A DNA stretch of 64,000 nucleotides from Rhabdaerophilum calidifontis (GCF_008641065.1 NZ_VTRS01000002.1:248001-312000), one strand, 5' to 3'; shown: positions 1 to 10,090, counted from the stretch's first letter. Notes: a model not told the origin generated them from the letters alone. Numbers and translations: made by a program.

Positions 1-19
1 TCTGCCGCGCCTCCAACCG

Positions 20-514
20 TTACTCGATGACGACGAGCGGCTCGCCGTATTCCACCGGCTGGCCGTCCTCGACGAGGATATGCGTGACCGTGCCGGCCTT
101 CGGCGCCACGATCTCGTTGAAGGTCTTCATCGCCTCGACGAGCAGCAGCTTGTCGCCCGCCTTCACCTGGGTGCCGATCTCGATGAAGGCATTGGCGCCC
201 GGCGAGGGGCGGCGATAGGCGGTGCCGACCATCGGCGAACGCACCGCGCCGGGATGGGCGCCAAGATCGGCGGCGGCCGGGGTGGCCGCCGGGCCGGCGG
301 CCGGCGCCTGGGGCGGGGCGAGTGTCTGGGGCACGGCCATCGCGGGCGCCATCGGCACCGCGTAGTTCTGCGCCACCGGCTGGGGCATGACCTGGCGCGC
401 GACCCGGATGCGCAGATCGCCGCGCTCGACCTCGATCTCGGTAAGATCCGTTTCCGAGATCAGCTTGGCGATCTCGCGGACGAGATCGGGATCGATGCTG
501 TGTTCCTTGGACAT
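20..514 (-). CDS. accB: Biotin carboxyl carrier protein of acetyl-CoA carboxylase
   Basis: Carries the biotin that shuttles carboxyl groups in acetyl-CoA carboxylase, the first committed step of fatty-acid synthesis in the cytoplasm. The C-terminal biotinyl domain holds the canonical EAMK motif (biotinylated Lys near residue 130), preceded by a Pro/Ala-rich linker (roughly residues 44-85) and a short N-terminal helical region. I chose the ATG at 514 ([10 protein letters not shown]...) because an AAGGCGG stretch lies upstream; an in-frame ATG at 532 lacks a Shine-Dalgarno. accC would be expected just beyond the left edge. Length about 164 aa is normal for the family. Confidence 0.95.
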   Translation of the reverse strand: MSKEHSIDPDLVREIAKLISETDLTEIEVERGDLRIRVARQVMPQPVAQNYAVPMAPAMAVPQTLAPPQAPAAGPAATPAAADLGAHPGAVRSPMVGTAYRRPSPGANAFIEIGTQVKAGDKLLLVEAMKTFNEIVAPKAGTVTHILVEDGQPVEYGEPLVVIE

Positions 515-728
515 GGACGCCGCCGCCTTCATCGAGGAAACCGCCGCGGGCCGGTTCCGGACCCCCGGACAGCACGCGGAAAGCGGCAGCGCATAGCCCG
601 GCCAGCGCCGATGCGCAATCGCAAACCATGACTTTCCCCGCGCGTTACGCGGGATTGCCGGCCTGCCGCGCCGGCCGCCGCCATTGCCGCCGCCATTGCC
701 GCCGTCATGGCCGCACCGCGAAGGCGGC

Positions 729-1514
729 TCAGCACGCGGCCTTCTGGCACTTGCGATAGGCGGCGATCCGCGCGCTCAGCAGGTCGTAGCCGCGCGCGCC
801 GACGACGAGATCCTCCGCCACGACATAGCTCGGGGTGCCGTTGATGCCGAGCGCGTCGGCGAGCAGCTTGCTTTCATCGAGCGCCGCCTGGATGGCGGGC
901 GCCGCCATCGCAGCCTCGAGCTTGCGCATGTCGGCGCCGAGATCCTTCGCCACGCCGAGCGCCTGCTCCCTGCCGATCTGGCCGCGGACATTCATCAGCT
1001 TGGTGTGGAAGCTCCAGAGCTTCGCCGCGTCGAACTGCTCGCGCAGCGCCAGCGCCACGACCGATGCCTCGCGCGAGCCGGGCGAGAGGATCGGGAATTC
1101 CTTGAGAACCACCCGGACATTGCGGTCGGTGTCGAGAACCTTCTGGATGTCGGCGAGCCCGCGTTTGCAGAAGCCGCAATTGTAATCGAAGAACTCGACC
1201 AGCGTGACATCACCGTTGGGGTTGCCGACCACGGTGTGATGCGCGGAGACATAGAGCGGGCTCTTCGGATCGGCGGTGATCTTGCGCAGCGCCGCCTGCT
1301 CACTCTCGCGCTGGCGACGCTCCAGCTCGACCAGCGCCTCCTGGATGATCTCCGGGTTCTTGATGAGGTAATCGCGGATCACGGCCTCGATCTCGGCGCG
1401 CGGCGGCGCGGCGTTCTGCGCCTGCGCGGCGCCGGCCATCAGCAGCGCGGCGGCCGCGAGGGCGGTGCCCAGGCGGCGCCGGTCGGTCATCGGGCGGGGC
1501 GGGGGGCAGGTCAT
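729..1514 (-). CDS. DsbA-family periplasmic thiol-disulfide oxidoreductase
   Basis: Secreted thioredoxin-fold protein of the DsbA/ScsC/COG1651 type, 261 aa. It has an N-terminal signal peptide (hydrophobic run to AQA near residue 33), a short helical N-domain with an IxxYLxxNPEII pattern, and then the thioredoxin fold. The redox motif is CGFC (Cys113/Cys116), and a cis-Pro loop (GTPSY) lies near the C-terminus. It probably oxidises or isomerises disulfides in the periplasm. A GAAAGG precedes the ATG at 1514; ATG 1490 is an alternative. It follows the M48 protease gene closely on the same strand, suggesting an envelope-quality-control operon. Confidence 0.9.
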   Translation of the reverse strand: MTCPPPRPMTDRRRLGTALAAAALLMAGAAQAQNAAPPRAEIEAVIRDYLIKNPEIIQEALVELERRQRESEQAALRKITADPKSPLYVSAHHTVVGNPNGDVTLVEFFDYNCGFCKRGLADIQKVLDTDRNVRVVLKEFPILSPGSREASVVALALREQFDAAKLWSFHTKLMNVRGQIGREQALGVAKDLGADMRKLEAAMAAPAIQAALDESKLLADALGINGTPSYVVAEDLVVGARGYDLLSARIAAYRKCQKAAC

Positions 1515-1549
1515 GCGGCAGAACCTTTCGCGTGGAGCCGGAAAACCGT

Positions 1550-2941
1550 TCAGGGCGAGCGCTCGGGGCGGGCCTCGGCGATGTCCCTGGCCGCCAGATA
1601 GGCGGGCGAACCGGGTTGAAGCAAGGGCATGGCGCGGCTTGCGAAGCGGCGGGCATCCTGCACCTGGCCGATGACCAGCGCCTCGCGCGCCGCCGCAAGC
1701 GCCGCGTTGCCCTCGTCTCCGCGCCGGGCATGGGCCTGGCTGAGATAGCGGAAACCCTCGTAATTGTCGGGGTCGCGCGCGGTGGCATTGGTCAGTTCGC
1801 GCACCGCCTCGTCGAGCGATTGCGGCGTGCCCTGGGCGAGGAGCGCATGGCCGAGCATGGTGCGGATCAGCGGCTGGTTCGGGGCGATCGCCACCGCGCG
1901 GCGCAGGGGCGCCACGGCCTCGGCCGCGCGGCCGGCCTCCAGCAGGGCCTGGCCCTTCAGCTCCCAGAAATAGGGGTTGCGCGGCTGCTCGGCGATCAGC
2001 GCGTCGATCGCGCGCAGCGCGGCATCCGGCCGGCCGAAACGGTAATCGATGATCGCCCGCGCATAGCGCGCGGCGAGCGAGGTGTCCCGCGCCGGATAGC
2101 GCCGCGAGATCTCGCCCGCATCGCCCGTGAAGGCGAAGAGCTTGGCGCGGATCATGTCGTGCCGGGCCTGGCGCGCCGGTGGATCCTTCGCGGCGAAGAA
2201 CGGGCTTTTCGTGGCGACCTCGCGCAGCCCGGCCACGCGCTCCTGCGGCAGGGGGTGACTTACGAGATAGCGGTCCATGCGCGAGGCGGCGAAGAGCGAA
2301 TCGCCCGCCATCCGCTCGAAGGTTTCGAGCATGCCCCGCGGCGATTGCTGCGTGCGTTCGAGAAAGGTGATCGCCGCCCGGTCCGCCGCCTGCTCCTCGC
2401 CGCGCTGGTAGGCGAGCAGCGAGCGCCGTGCGAGTTCGGGGCCGGCGGTCAGCGCGCCATAGGCGCCCGTCGGCGTGGTGCCGACCTGGCCGGAGCGCGC
2501 GGAGCCGATCAGCGCCGCGCCGCCGAGCAGCGTGCCGATGATCGCGATCGCGGTCGCCTTGTCGATCTCGGCCCGGAGCCGTGCGAGATGCCCGCCCGCG
2601 ATATGCCCGGTCTCGTGCGCGAGCACGCCAATGAGCTGGTTCGGCGTCGTCGAATCCATGATCGCGCCGGTATTGACGAAGACGCGCTTGCCATCGGCCA
2701 CGAAGGCGTTGAACGAGCGGTCCGCCACCAGCACCACGCGCACGAATCCCTTGCGCAGGCCGGCGGCGCCGAGCAGTGGGTCAAGATAATCGCGCAGGAG
2801 CTGTTCGATCTCGGCATCGCGGATGAAGCTCATGCGGCGGTGCTGCGCGCCGGCCGGCCCGAGGCTCGCGACAAGCACCGCCGCCGCCGTGATCAGCGAG
2901 ACCGCGCGGGCAAACGCGAAGGGGCGTGTTCGATGCGTCAT
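1550..2941 (-). CDS. M48-family zinc metalloprotease with TPR repeats (BepA-like)
   Basis: Periplasmic Zn-protease of 463 aa. A signal peptide ends near residue 32 (AGA-Q). The peptidase domain carries the zinc motif HETGH (about residues 109-113, followed by IAGGH) and the downstream glutamate ligand in GEEQAADR. The C-terminal third consists of TPR-like helices, as in BepA/YfgC proteins that degrade or chaperone stalled outer-membrane proteins. It is the first gene of a minus-strand group with the DsbA-like gene and lies divergent from the aminotransferase gene. Function is inferred from the domain pair; the exact substrate is unknown. Confidence 0.92.
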   Translation of the reverse strand: MTHRTRPFAFARAVSLITAAAVLVASLGPAGAQHRRMSFIRDAEIEQLLRDYLDPLLGAAGLRKGFVRVVLVADRSFNAFVADGKRVFVNTGAIMDSTTPNQLIGVLAHETGHIAGGHLARLRAEIDKATAIAIIGTLLGGAALIGSARSGQVGTTPTGAYGALTAGPELARRSLLAYQRGEEQAADRAAITFLERTQQSPRGMLETFERMAGDSLFAASRMDRYLVSHPLPQERVAGLREVATKSPFFAAKDPPARQARHDMIRAKLFAFTGDAGEISRRYPARDTSLAARYARAIIDYRFGRPDAALRAIDALIAEQPRNPYFWELKGQALLEAGRAAEAVAPLRRAVAIAPNQPLIRTMLGHALLAQGTPQSLDEAVRELTNATARDPDNYEGFRYLSQAHARRGDEGNAALAAAREALVIGQVQDARRFASRAMPLLQPGSPAYLAARDIAEARPERSP

Positions 2942-3123
2942 GATGTTCGGAACCGGTCATTCATGGCATAACGAGCCCGCCCAATGCGGTCAAATCGAGG
3001 CGCCCGGTCTGACGGGATCGTGATCCGCGCCGCCGGCCGGGCGCCTGATTGACTCGCACGCCGATCCCGGACATGCCGGGCCGCCCGCCCGGAACCCGCC
3101 CGGAACCCGCCCGGAACCCGCCG

Positions 3124-4278
3124 ATGCCCCAGCCTCCTCTCTCCCACCGCTCCGAGATCGCCGCCTTCATCGCGATGGATGTGCTGCGCGAGGCCCGCGA
3201 TCTCGCCCGCGCCGGGCGCGATATCGTGCATCTCGAACTTGGCGAACCCGGCGCGCCGAGCCCGGCCCCGGTGCGCGAGGCGGCCAGACGGGCGCTGGAG
3301 GCCGGCCGCGTGCCCTATACCGAGGCGCTGGGGCTGCCGGCCCTGCGCGCGGCGATCGCAGCGGATTACCGCGCCCGCGCCGGGCTCGACCTGCCGGCGG
3401 ACCGGATCGTGATGACGACCGGCTCCTCCGGCGGGTTCGTCCTAGCGTTTCTCGCGATCCTCGAATCGGGCGGGCGGATCGGCATTCCCGCGCCGGGCTA
3501 CCCTGCCTATCGCAACATTCTCCAGGCGCTCGGCATCGAGGCCGTCGAGATTCCGACCGGCCCCGAGACCCGCTTCGCGCTCTCGGCGGCGGCGATCCGC
3601 GCCGCCCATGCCGAGACACCGCTCGACGCCGTGCTGGTGATGAGCCCCGCCAACCCGACCGGGGTGCTGACCCCGGCGGCCGGGATCGCGGCGATCGCCG
3701 AAACCTGCCGCGACCTTGGCCTCTGGCTCGTCTCGGACGAGATCTATCACGGCCTCACCTATGCCGGCGAGGCGACGAGCGCGCTCGCCTTTTCGGACGA
3801 GGCGATCATCGTCAATTCGTTCTCGAAATATTTCTGCATGACCGGCTGGCGCGTCGGCTGGCTCGTGGTGCCGGAACGCCTCGTCCGCCCGCTGGAGCGG
3901 CTCGCGCAGAACCTTGCGATCTCGGTGCCCTATCTCAGCCAGGTTGCGGCGATCGCCGCCTTCGACGCGATTGCCGAGCTTGAGGCGGTCAAGCAGGGCT
4001 ATGCCCGCAACCGCGCGCGGCTGATGGAGGCGCTGCCGGCGCTCGGCCTCAACCCGCTGCCGATGGACGGCGCCTTCTACGCCTATTGCGACATCGGGCG
4101 ATTCTCGAACGATTCCATGGCGTTCTCGAAGAAGGCGCTGCACGAGGCCGGCATCGCCATCACCCCCGGCCTCGATTTCGATCCGAACGAGGGGCACCGC
4201 TTCGTGCGTCTGTCCTATGCGGGCAGCGAGGCGGATATCGCCGAGGGCATACGGCGGCTGAAGGCGTGGCTGGGGTGA
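3124..4278 (+). CDS. PLP-dependent class I/II aminotransferase
   Basis: Fold-type I aminotransferase of about 384 aa (AAT_I family, aspartate/alanine-type). Visible signatures are MSPANPTGV in the large domain, SDEIYHG, and the PLP-lysine motif SFSKYFCMTGWRVGW (Lys about residue 235). The C-terminal domain ends with the substrate-binding Arg region (FVRLSYAG). The ATG at 3124 matches where the family normally begins; a TTG at 3049 would only add a low-complexity Pro/Arg leader. The stop overlaps the GTG of the next small membrane-protein gene (GTGA), so the two are probably co-translated. The substrate cannot be assigned from sequence. Confidence 0.92.
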   Translation: MPQPPLSHRSEIAAFIAMDVLREARDLARAGRDIVHLELGEPGAPSPAPVREAARRALEAGRVPYTEALGLPALRAAIAADYRARAGLDLPADRIVMTTGSSGGFVLAFLAILESGGRIGIPAPGYPAYRNILQALGIEAVEIPTGPETRFALSAAAIRAAHAETPLDAVLVMSPANPTGVLTPAAGIAAIAETCRDLGLWLVSDEIYHGLTYAGEATSALAFSDEAIIVNSFSKYFCMTGWRVGWLVVPERLVRPLERLAQNLAISVPYLSQVAAIAAFDAIAELEAVKQGYARNRARLMEALPALGLNPLPMDGAFYAYCDIGRFSNDSMAFSKKALHEAGIAITPGLDFDPNEGHRFVRLSYAGSEADIAEGIRRLKAWLG

Positions 4279-4535
4279 GCGGGCCGCCCCTGCCTCTCGC
4301 CACCACGCTGCTGCTCGCCTGCCTCGCGGTTCTGGTCTGGCTCTTTTTCGCGGCCGGCGTCCTGTTCGGGCTTGCCGCGCTCCGTGCCCGGTTCGATTCC
4401 GACCTCGCCCTCACCATCGGACAGGGCGCGCTCGGCGCCGGACTCTTTTTCCTCACTGCGCTTTCCATCCATTTGATCCGCCACGCGATCATCCGTCGCG
4501 CCGGCTTGAATCGGTTTGACAAGCTTGACGGCTAG
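4275..4535 (+). CDS. Small two-helix membrane protein of unknown function
   Basis: 86-aa protein starting at GTG 4275, overlapping the aminotransferase stop by 4 nt. It has two hydrophobic segments (about residues 8-34 and 48-70) separated by a short charged loop (RARFDSD), then a basic C-terminal tail (RHAIIRRAGLNRFDK). I do not recognise a named family. The tight overlap supports translation from the same mRNA as the aminotransferase. Confidence 0.6.
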   Translation: MSGPPLPLATTLLLACLAVLVWLFFAAGVLFGLAALRARFDSDLALTIGQGALGAGLFFLTALSIHLIRHAIIRRAGLNRFDKLDG

Positions 4536-4610
4536 CGCCGCGCCCGTGAAATACGGGAACGCCCCGCGCCCGTGCGCCCCACCCCGGACAAGCCGGAGAA
4601 CAGCCCCGCC

Positions 4611-6110
4611 ATGAGCCTCGATATCCGTTCCGCCCCGCCGAAATACTGGATCAAGGGCGCGAAGGCCGATTGGGAAATCATCATCGGCATGGAGATCCAC
4701 GCGCAGGTGAATTCGAAGTCGAAGCTCTTCTCGGGCGCCTCGACCGAATTCGGCGGCGAGCCCAACGCCCATGTGAGCCTCGTCGACGCGGCGATGCCGG
4801 GCATGCTGCCGGTGATCAACGCGGAATGCGTGGCGCAGGCCGTGCGCACGGGGCTGGGGCTCAAGGCCCGGATCAACAGGAAAAGCCGCTTCGACCGCAA
4901 GAATTATTTCTACCCCGATCTGCCGCAGGGCTACCAGATCAGCCAGTATCAGGAGCCCATCGTCGGGGAGGGCACGGTGATCGTCGATGTGCCGGGCGAG
5001 GCGGAGCCGATCACGGTGCGGATCGAGCGGCTGCATCTCGAACAGGATGCGGGGAAATCGATCCACGACCAGGATCCGGCCAATTCCTTCGTCGATCTCA
5101 ACCGGGCGGGGGTGGCGCTGATGGAGATCGTCTCCAAGCCCGACCTGCGCTCGGCCGAGGAAGCGCAGGCCTATGTCGCCAAGCTGCGCACCATCCTGCG
5201 CTATCTCGGCACCTGCGACGGCGACATGGAGAAGGGCAATCTCCGCGCCGACGTGAACGTCTCCGTGCGCAAGCCGGGCGAGCCCTTCGGCACGCGCTGC
5301 GAGATCAAGAATGTCAACTCGATCCGCTTCATCGGCCAGGCGATCGAGGTCGAGGCGCGCCGCCAGATCGGCATCCTCGAGGATGGCGGGGTGATCGACC
5401 AGGAAACCCGGCTCTATGATCCGGGAAAGCGCGAGACCCGCTCCATGCGCTCCAAGGAAGAGGCGCATGATTACCGCTATTTCCCCGATCCGGACCTCCT
5501 GCCGCTGGTGCTGCCGGAGGGGTTCGTCGAGGAATTGGAGCAGGCCCTGCCCGAACTGCCGGACGAGAAGAAGGCGCGCTTCATCCGCGAATACGGCCTG
5601 CCGGCCTATGACGCGAACGTGCTCGCCATGGAGCGCGCCAGCGCCGATTATTTCGAGGCGGTCGCCAAGGGGGGCAAAGGCTCGGGGCGCGACGGCAAGA
5701 CGGCGGCGAACTGGGTGATCAACGAGCTGTTCGGGCGCCTGAACAAGGACGGCAAGACGATTGAGGAGACTCCGGTTTCTGCCGCGCAGCTCGGAGCGAT
5801 CATCGACCTGATCGCCGCCGGCACCATCTCCGGAAAGATCGCGAAGGACCTGTTCGAGATCGTTTTCAACGAAGGCGGAGATCCCGCTGAAATCGTTGAG
5901 AAACGCGGGATGAAGCAGGTCACGGATACCGGCGCGATCGAAAAAGTGATCGACGAGATCATCGCCGCCAACCCGGACAAGGTGGAACAGGCCAAGGCCA
6001 AGCCGACGCTGCTCGGCTGGTTCGTCGGGCAGGCGATGAAGGCGTCCGGGGGCAAGGCCAATCCGGGCGCGGTCAACGACCTGCTGAAGCAGAAGCTGGG
6101 GATCGAGTGA
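4611..6110 (+). CDS. gatB: Aspartyl/glutamyl-tRNA amidotransferase subunit B
   Basis: Subunit of the GatCAB amidotransferase, which converts mischarged Glu-tRNA(Gln) and Asp-tRNA(Asn) to Gln- and Asn-tRNA. It is 499 aa from the ATG at 4611, the usual family length. The kinase-like catalytic domain shows IGMEIHAQ near the N-terminus, [14 protein letters not shown], and the [18 protein letters not shown] signature. The C-terminal helical GatB/YqeY tail ends in [12 protein letters not shown]. An upstream GTG at 4572 would add 13 unconserved residues. The downstream acetyltransferase GTG overlaps the stop. Confidence 0.97.
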   Translation: MSLDIRSAPPKYWIKGAKADWEIIIGMEIHAQVNSKSKLFSGASTEFGGEPNAHVSLVDAAMPGMLPVINAECVAQAVRTGLGLKARINRKSRFDRKNYFYPDLPQGYQISQYQEPIVGEGTVIVDVPGEAEPITVRIERLHLEQDAGKSIHDQDPANSFVDLNRAGVALMEIVSKPDLRSAEEAQAYVAKLRTILRYLGTCDGDMEKGNLRADVNVSVRKPGEPFGTRCEIKNVNSIRFIGQAIEVEARRQIGILEDGGVIDQETRLYDPGKRETRSMRSKEEAHDYRYFPDPDLLPLVLPEGFVEELEQALPELPDEKKARFIREYGLPAYDANVLAMERASADYFEAVAKGGKGSGRDGKTAANWVINELFGRLNKDGKTIEETPVSAAQLGAIIDLIAAGTISGKIAKDLFEIVFNEGGDPAEIVEKRGMKQVTDTGAIEKVIDEIIAANPDKVEQAKAKPTLLGWFVGQAMKASGGKANPGAVNDLLKQKLGIE

Positions 6111-7105
6111 GCCCCTTCCTGCGTCCCGCCACCTCGGCCGATATCCCGGCTCTGCGCGACCTTCTCGTCGCCACCTGGCACGAGACCTATGATGCCATCT
6201 ATGGCCGGGAGAAGGTGGACGAGATCACCGGCCGCTGGCATTCCGAGGCGCGGCTCGCGGACCAGGTGCGGCAGGCCGCCGCGCATCCGCATCGCGAGGT
6301 GATGCTCATCGCGGAAGGCGCGGAAGGGCTTCTCGGCACCGTCTCGATGCACCGGCAATCGGAAGAGGTTGTCGATCTCGGCCGGCTCTATGTGCGCGCC
6401 GGCGCGCAGGGGCACGGCCTCGGCTGGCGGCTGATGCGCGCGGCGCTGGCGCGCTTCCCCGAGGCGCGGCGCGTGCGGCTCGATGTCGAGCCAGAGAACG
6501 CGCGGGCGATCCGGTTCTATTCCCGCCACGGCTTCCGCGTCATCACGCGCGGCACGGCCTGTGGCGGCGACGCGGCGGCCGCGATCACCCATCTCGTGAT
6601 GGAGGCGGCGCTGCCGCTCTTCCGGCCGGCGCGCGATTCCGATGCGCAGGACCTTTACGGGCTGATCACGCTGTGCTTCGCGGAATATCCGGGCTGCGTC
6701 ACGGACCCGCATGACGACATGCCGGATATCGCCCGCGCCGGTGCCTGGCCGGTGCGCGAACGGGCGGGGCGGCGGCTCGGCGGTCATTTCCTCGTGATCG
6801 AGGACGAAGAGGGGCGGGTCGGTGCCTCGATCGCCATCGATTTCCCGGCCGGGGATACGGGCGAATTGCACCGGCTCTATGTCCGGCCGGATCTGCGCGG
6901 GCGGGGCCTTGCGGCGCGGCTTGTCGGCGAATGCGAGCGGATCGCCCGTGATTCCGGCGCCGCGCGCCTGCTTGCCTGGTCCGACACCCGGTTCGAGGCG
7001 GCGCATCGGCTCTATCGCCGCCGGGGATACCGCGCCGGGGATGCGACACGCGCGCTGGGAGACATTTCGCGCTCGGTGGAGTATTGTTTCGAACTCATTC
7101 TGTGA
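6107..7105 (+). CDS. Tandem GNAT-family N-acetyltransferase (two GNAT domains)
   Basis: 332-aa protein built of two GNAT acetyltransferase domains. The first (about residues 1-165) contains the acetyl-CoA motif region [14 protein letters not shown] and [14 protein letters not shown]. The second (about 170-332) contains [14 protein letters not shown] and [13 protein letters not shown]. Each half has the usual beta-bulge and Q/RxxGxG/A loop. It starts at GTG 6107, overlapping the gatB stop by 4 nt, so it is translationally coupled to gatB. The substrate is not predictable. Confidence 0.88.
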   Translation: MSPFLRPATSADIPALRDLLVATWHETYDAIYGREKVDEITGRWHSEARLADQVRQAAAHPHREVMLIAEGAEGLLGTVSMHRQSEEVVDLGRLYVRAGAQGHGLGWRLMRAALARFPEARRVRLDVEPENARAIRFYSRHGFRVITRGTACGGDAAAAITHLVMEAALPLFRPARDSDAQDLYGLITLCFAEYPGCVTDPHDDMPDIARAGAWPVRERAGRRLGGHFLVIEDEEGRVGASIAIDFPAGDTGELHRLYVRPDLRGRGLAARLVGECERIARDSGAARLLAWSDTRFEAAHRLYRRRGYRAGDATRALGDISRSVEYCFELIL

Positions 7106-7256
7106 CGAAGGCCACCCGGCGTGCGTCCGTTCAGCTTGCCGTCATGTGCGCCGGAGCACTGAGGCATCCAATGCCCGGCCTTAGGGTTTAAGGCATCAGA
7201 CCGGCGGCAGCACGGGATGCGGATCCCGAACCGGTCCGGATAATGCGGAGACGAAC

Positions 7257-7577
7257 ATGACCATGATCGCCAGGAAGTATGCTTTCGCCGCCGCGGCGCT
7301 TGCCGCGGCCTTCGCGCTCATGCCGGTCGGCGAGGCCGAGGCCCGCCACGGCCGCAAGGGCGCGCTCGCCGCGGGGATCGTCGGCGGTGCGCTCATCGCC
7401 GGGGCGCTCGCCGCGCCGCGCTATTACGGCCCCGCCTATGCCGCGCCGGTTTACAGCGCCCCCGCCTATGGCGGCCCGGTCTATGTCGAGGAGCCGACCT
7501 GCTACATCGTCCGCGAGCGCGTCTGGGACGATTACAGCGGCCGCTGGGTGCGCGTTCGCCGCCAGGTCTGCGACTGA
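7257..7577 (+). CDS. Small exported Tyr/Pro/Ala-rich protein
   Basis: 106-aa secreted protein. A signal peptide (MTMIARKYAFAAAALAAAFA...) is followed by a glycine-rich hydrophobic stretch (GALAAGIVGGALIAGAL). A low-complexity Tyr/Pro/Ala segment comes next, and the C-terminus has two cysteines (CYIVRERVW...VRRQVCD) that could form a disulfide. Similar short exported proteins are common in Hyphomicrobiales, but none has a known role that I can assign. The gene stands alone with its own 150-nt upstream region and a hairpin terminator downstream. Confidence 0.75.
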   Translation: MTMIARKYAFAAAALAAAFALMPVGEAEARHGRKGALAAGIVGGALIAGALAAPRYYGPAYAAPVYSAPAYGGPVYVEEPTCYIVRERVWDDYSGRWVRVRRQVCD

Positions 7578-7615
7578 GGGACGGATATCAGCGCCGGCCG
7601 CCCCGGCGGCCATCA

Positions 7616-7635
7616 GGCCCCGCTTCCGCGGGGCC
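7616..7635. terminator. Bidirectional hairpin between convergent genes
   Basis: Perfect 8-bp inverted repeat GGCCCCGC / GCGGGGCC with a 4-nt TTCC loop, placed between the stop codons of the exported protein gene (plus) and the DedA gene (minus). It has no long T tract, so termination strength is uncertain. Confidence 0.6.
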
Positions 7636-7643
7636 ATTCGCGT

Positions 7644-8198
7644 TCAGAACAGGCGCTTCAGCCCGCCGAGCGCATCGCGGAACCAGTCCGACGAGGCGAC
7701 GAGATAGCCCGGCGCGAAGAAGACGGTGATCCAGGCCGCCGCCCCGGCGAGATTGGCGAGCATGAACGGCACCGGCGCCATGCGCGAAATTCCGGCGACG
7801 ATCGGAATCAGCACGCGCAGCGGCCCGCCGAAATGTCCGATCACCACCCCCCACACGCCCCAGCGCCGCGAGAAGGCCGTGGCACGCGCGATGGTCTCGC
7901 CGTAATTGCGGAACGGCCAGAGCGAGAGCATCCGCCCCTCCATCGTCGCGCTGACGAGATACATCACCGAGAAGCCGAAGGCGGCGCCGATCGCGCCGGC
8001 GATCAGCGACGGCATCAGCGGCACGCCCGATGCGGCGAACAGCCCGCCGAGCGCGAACAGCACGAAGGTCGAGGGAATGAAGACCGAGACGATCACGATC
8101 GTCTCGCCCATCGCGAGCAGGAACACGACCAGCGGCGCGAGGTGCTGGTTGGCCTGGACGAAGGCGATGATCGCCGCATGATCGAACGCGATGGACAT
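7644..8198 (-). CDS. DedA-family inner-membrane protein
   Basis: 184-aa polytopic membrane protein of the DedA/SNARE-associated (VTT) family, members of which act in undecaprenyl-phosphate or phospholipid flipping and membrane homeostasis. Visible family features are an N-terminal amphipathic helix before the first hydrophobic segment, a glycine-rich GGLFAASG stretch, the re-entrant region ending in FGGPLRVLIPIVAGISRM, and a long last helix. About 4-5 membrane segments are apparent. It is convergent with the exported protein gene and divergent from the following acetyltransferase. Confidence 0.85.
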   Translation of the reverse strand: MSIAFDHAAIIAFVQANQHLAPLVVFLLAMGETIVIVSVFIPSTFVLFALGGLFAASGVPLMPSLIAGAIGAAFGFSVMYLVSATMEGRMLSLWPFRNYGETIARATAFSRRWGVWGVVIGHFGGPLRVLIPIVAGISRMAPVPFMLANLAGAAAWITVFFAPGYLVASSDWFRDALGGLKRLF

Positions 8199-8362
8199 CG
8201 GCGCGAGGGTTCTCCGCTTGCATGCTTCCCCGGCCGGGGTTCGCCTCTGGTAAGGGCGCCGTTGCGCCGCGTCCAGACCGATGCGAGAAGAGCGGCCGCT
8301 TTTTGCGCTCGCGCCCCGGACCGGGGCCTTGCGGAAAGGGGCGCCGTGCGGAGGCAGCAGCC

Positions 8363-8848
8363 ATGATTCTTGCCGAGATCGAGATCGCCGACGCCCGGCC
8401 GCAGGACCTTCCGGCCATCATCGCCATCTATGCCGAAGGCCAGGTTTCCGGCACGCGCGAGGTCTTCACATCCGAGAGCGCCGCGGATTACCGCGCGGCC
8501 TTCGACGAACTGATGGCCGATCCGCGCGCCGACCTCCTCGTCCTCCGCGAGGGCGACGATGTGCTCGGTTTCGCGCTGTTCTTCAGCCTGCGCGGGTTTG
8601 CCGGGCGCGGCGCGCGGCGCGCCTTTCTGCATTCGCTGTTCATGGCCGAGCGGGCGCGGGGGCGGGGCCTCGGCCGCCGGCTCCTGGCCGAGGTCGAGCG
8701 GCGCGCCAGCGCCCGCGGCGCCTGCCGCATCGACCTGACCTCCGACAAGCGCCGGCTCGACGCCCACCGATTCTATCGCATGCTCGGCTATGCCCAGTCG
8801 CACGAGGGCTTCAGCAAGGATCTCGCGCTCAGCGCCCCTGGGCCTTGA
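8363..8848 (+). CDS. GNAT-family N-acetyltransferase
   Basis: 161-aa single-domain GNAT enzyme. The acetyl-CoA binding loop RARGRGLGRRL lies around residue 97, followed by RLDAHRFYRMLGY, which closes the fold. A GGAGGCAGCAGCC ribosome-binding stretch directly precedes the ATG at 8363. Its 3' end overlaps the convergent PsiF-like gene by 20 nt. The substrate is unknown. Confidence 0.88.
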   Translation: MILAEIEIADARPQDLPAIIAIYAEGQVSGTREVFTSESAADYRAAFDELMADPRADLLVLREGDDVLGFALFFSLRGFAGRGARRAFLHSLFMAERARGRGLGRRLLAEVERRASARGACRIDLTSDKRRLDAHRFYRMLGYAQSHEGFSKDLALSAPGP

Positions 8849-9203
8849 GCCGGGCGCGGCACTCGACATTGAAGACCCGCCAGGTCTTGCCCTCGGCCTT
8901 GAGCTTGTCCCGGTTCGCCCGCCATTCCTGGCCGCAGGCGCGCATGCGGTTGTCGTTCGCGAGCTGGGCCTGGGAACGCTGCCGCTTCGGCTTCTCCGCC
9001 TCCGCCTGCGGCGCGGGGCTGGCTTGGGGTGCGGGGCTGGCCGGCGGCTGCGCGGCGCGGCTTGAGGCCGGGCGGAGCGGATTTGCGCCCTGCGCGGCTT
9101 GGCCGAGCGCCGCCGGCATGCCGGCGAGGGCGCCGAGGCCGAGCGTGAGCGCGACGAGAAGGGGGCGGGCGACAAGATGGCGGGTGCGGGCATGTCCGGG
9201 CAT
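8829..9203 (-). CDS. Exported PsiF-like protein
   Basis: 124-aa secreted protein with a long signal peptide (cleavage probably near ALGQA). A Pro/Ala/Gln-rich linker (about residues 40-70) follows, then a C-terminal charged region with two spaced cysteines (RACGQEWRANRDKLK...WRVFNVECRARLK). That spacing resembles the PsiF repeat of small exported alphaproteobacterial proteins. Function is unknown, and the PsiF relation is my recall of the pattern rather than a search. Confidence 0.65.
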   Translation of the reverse strand: MPGHARTRHLVARPLLVALTLGLGALAGMPAALGQAAQGANPLRPASSRAAQPPASPAPQASPAPQAEAEKPKRQRSQAQLANDNRMRACGQEWRANRDKLKAEGKTWRVFNVECRARLKAQGR

Positions 9204-9388
9204 GATTCTGCCTTTGTCTCTGGGCGTCGATCCGGCCCCGCGCAGGCGGGGTGATGCCAGTTTGCGCCGCGCGCCGCGGCTTGGGAAGGGGGCGGCCGCG
9301 TTTTCGTGATGGCACGAGCATCCGGCGGGGCTGTCGAATCCCGCGCGGCCGCGCTAAGCTGCGGCCAACTCAACATTCGGAGCCTCCG

Positions 9389-10090
9389 ATGCAACCGATC
9401 GACCTCTATTACTGGCCGACCCCGAACGGCTGGAAAATCTCCATCGCCCTTGAGGAGATGGCTCTTCCTTACGAGGTGCACCTCGTCGACATCACCAAGG
9501 GCGAGCAATTCGCGCCGGATTTCCTGAAGGTATCGCCGAACAACAAGATGCCGGCGATCGTCGATCACGACACCAGCGGCGGCGAGCCGATCTCGATCTT
9601 CGAGAGCGGCGCGATCCTGCAATATCTCGGCCGCAAGACCGGGCGGTTTTATCCCGTGAACGAACGCGCCCGCGTCGAGGTGGACCAATGGCTGTTTTGG
9701 CAGATGGGCGGTTTCGGCCCGATGCTCGGCCAGACGCACCATTTCCGCATCTACGCGCCGGAGAAGATCGAATACGCCATCCAGCGCTATACCAACGAGG
9801 CGCGCCGGCTCTACGGCGTGCTCGACCGGCGCCTCAAGGATCGCGAATGGGTGGCGGGGGATTATTCGATCGCCGACATGGCGATCGGCCCTTGGGCGAA
9901 GCTCTGGGAGCGGCAGGGGCAGGACATTGCCGAGTTCCCGAACGTGAAGCGCTGGCTCGACGCCTTCCTCGCGCGTCCGGCGGTGCAGAAGGGGCTCGCG
10001 GTGTCGAGCGAGAAGCGCGACCCTTCCTCGCAGCAGATGAAGGATCCCAAGGTGCAGGAGATCCTGTTCGGCAACAAGCCGAAAGCGTGA
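9389..10090 (+). CDS. Glutathione S-transferase family protein (YfcG/YghU-like)
   Basis: 233-aa GST with an N-terminal thioredoxin-like domain beginning IDLYYWPTPNGWKISIALEE. The TPNGWK loop is typical of the nu-class GSTs YfcG/YghU, which act as disulfide-bond reductases with glutathione. The cis-Pro region NNKMPAIVDHD and ESGAILQYL bind GSH. The C-terminal all-helical domain follows (DYSIADMAIGPW). The ATG at 9389 has a CGGAG upstream. It is probably cytosolic. Confidence 0.9.
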   Translation: MQPIDLYYWPTPNGWKISIALEEMALPYEVHLVDITKGEQFAPDFLKVSPNNKMPAIVDHDTSGGEPISIFESGAILQYLGRKTGRFYPVNERARVEVDQWLFWQMGGFGPMLGQTHHFRIYAPEKIEYAIQRYTNEARRLYGVLDRRLKDREWVAGDYSIADMAIGPWAKLWERQGQDIAEFPNVKRWLDAFLARPAVQKGLAVSSEKRDPSSQQMKDPKVQEILFGNKPKA

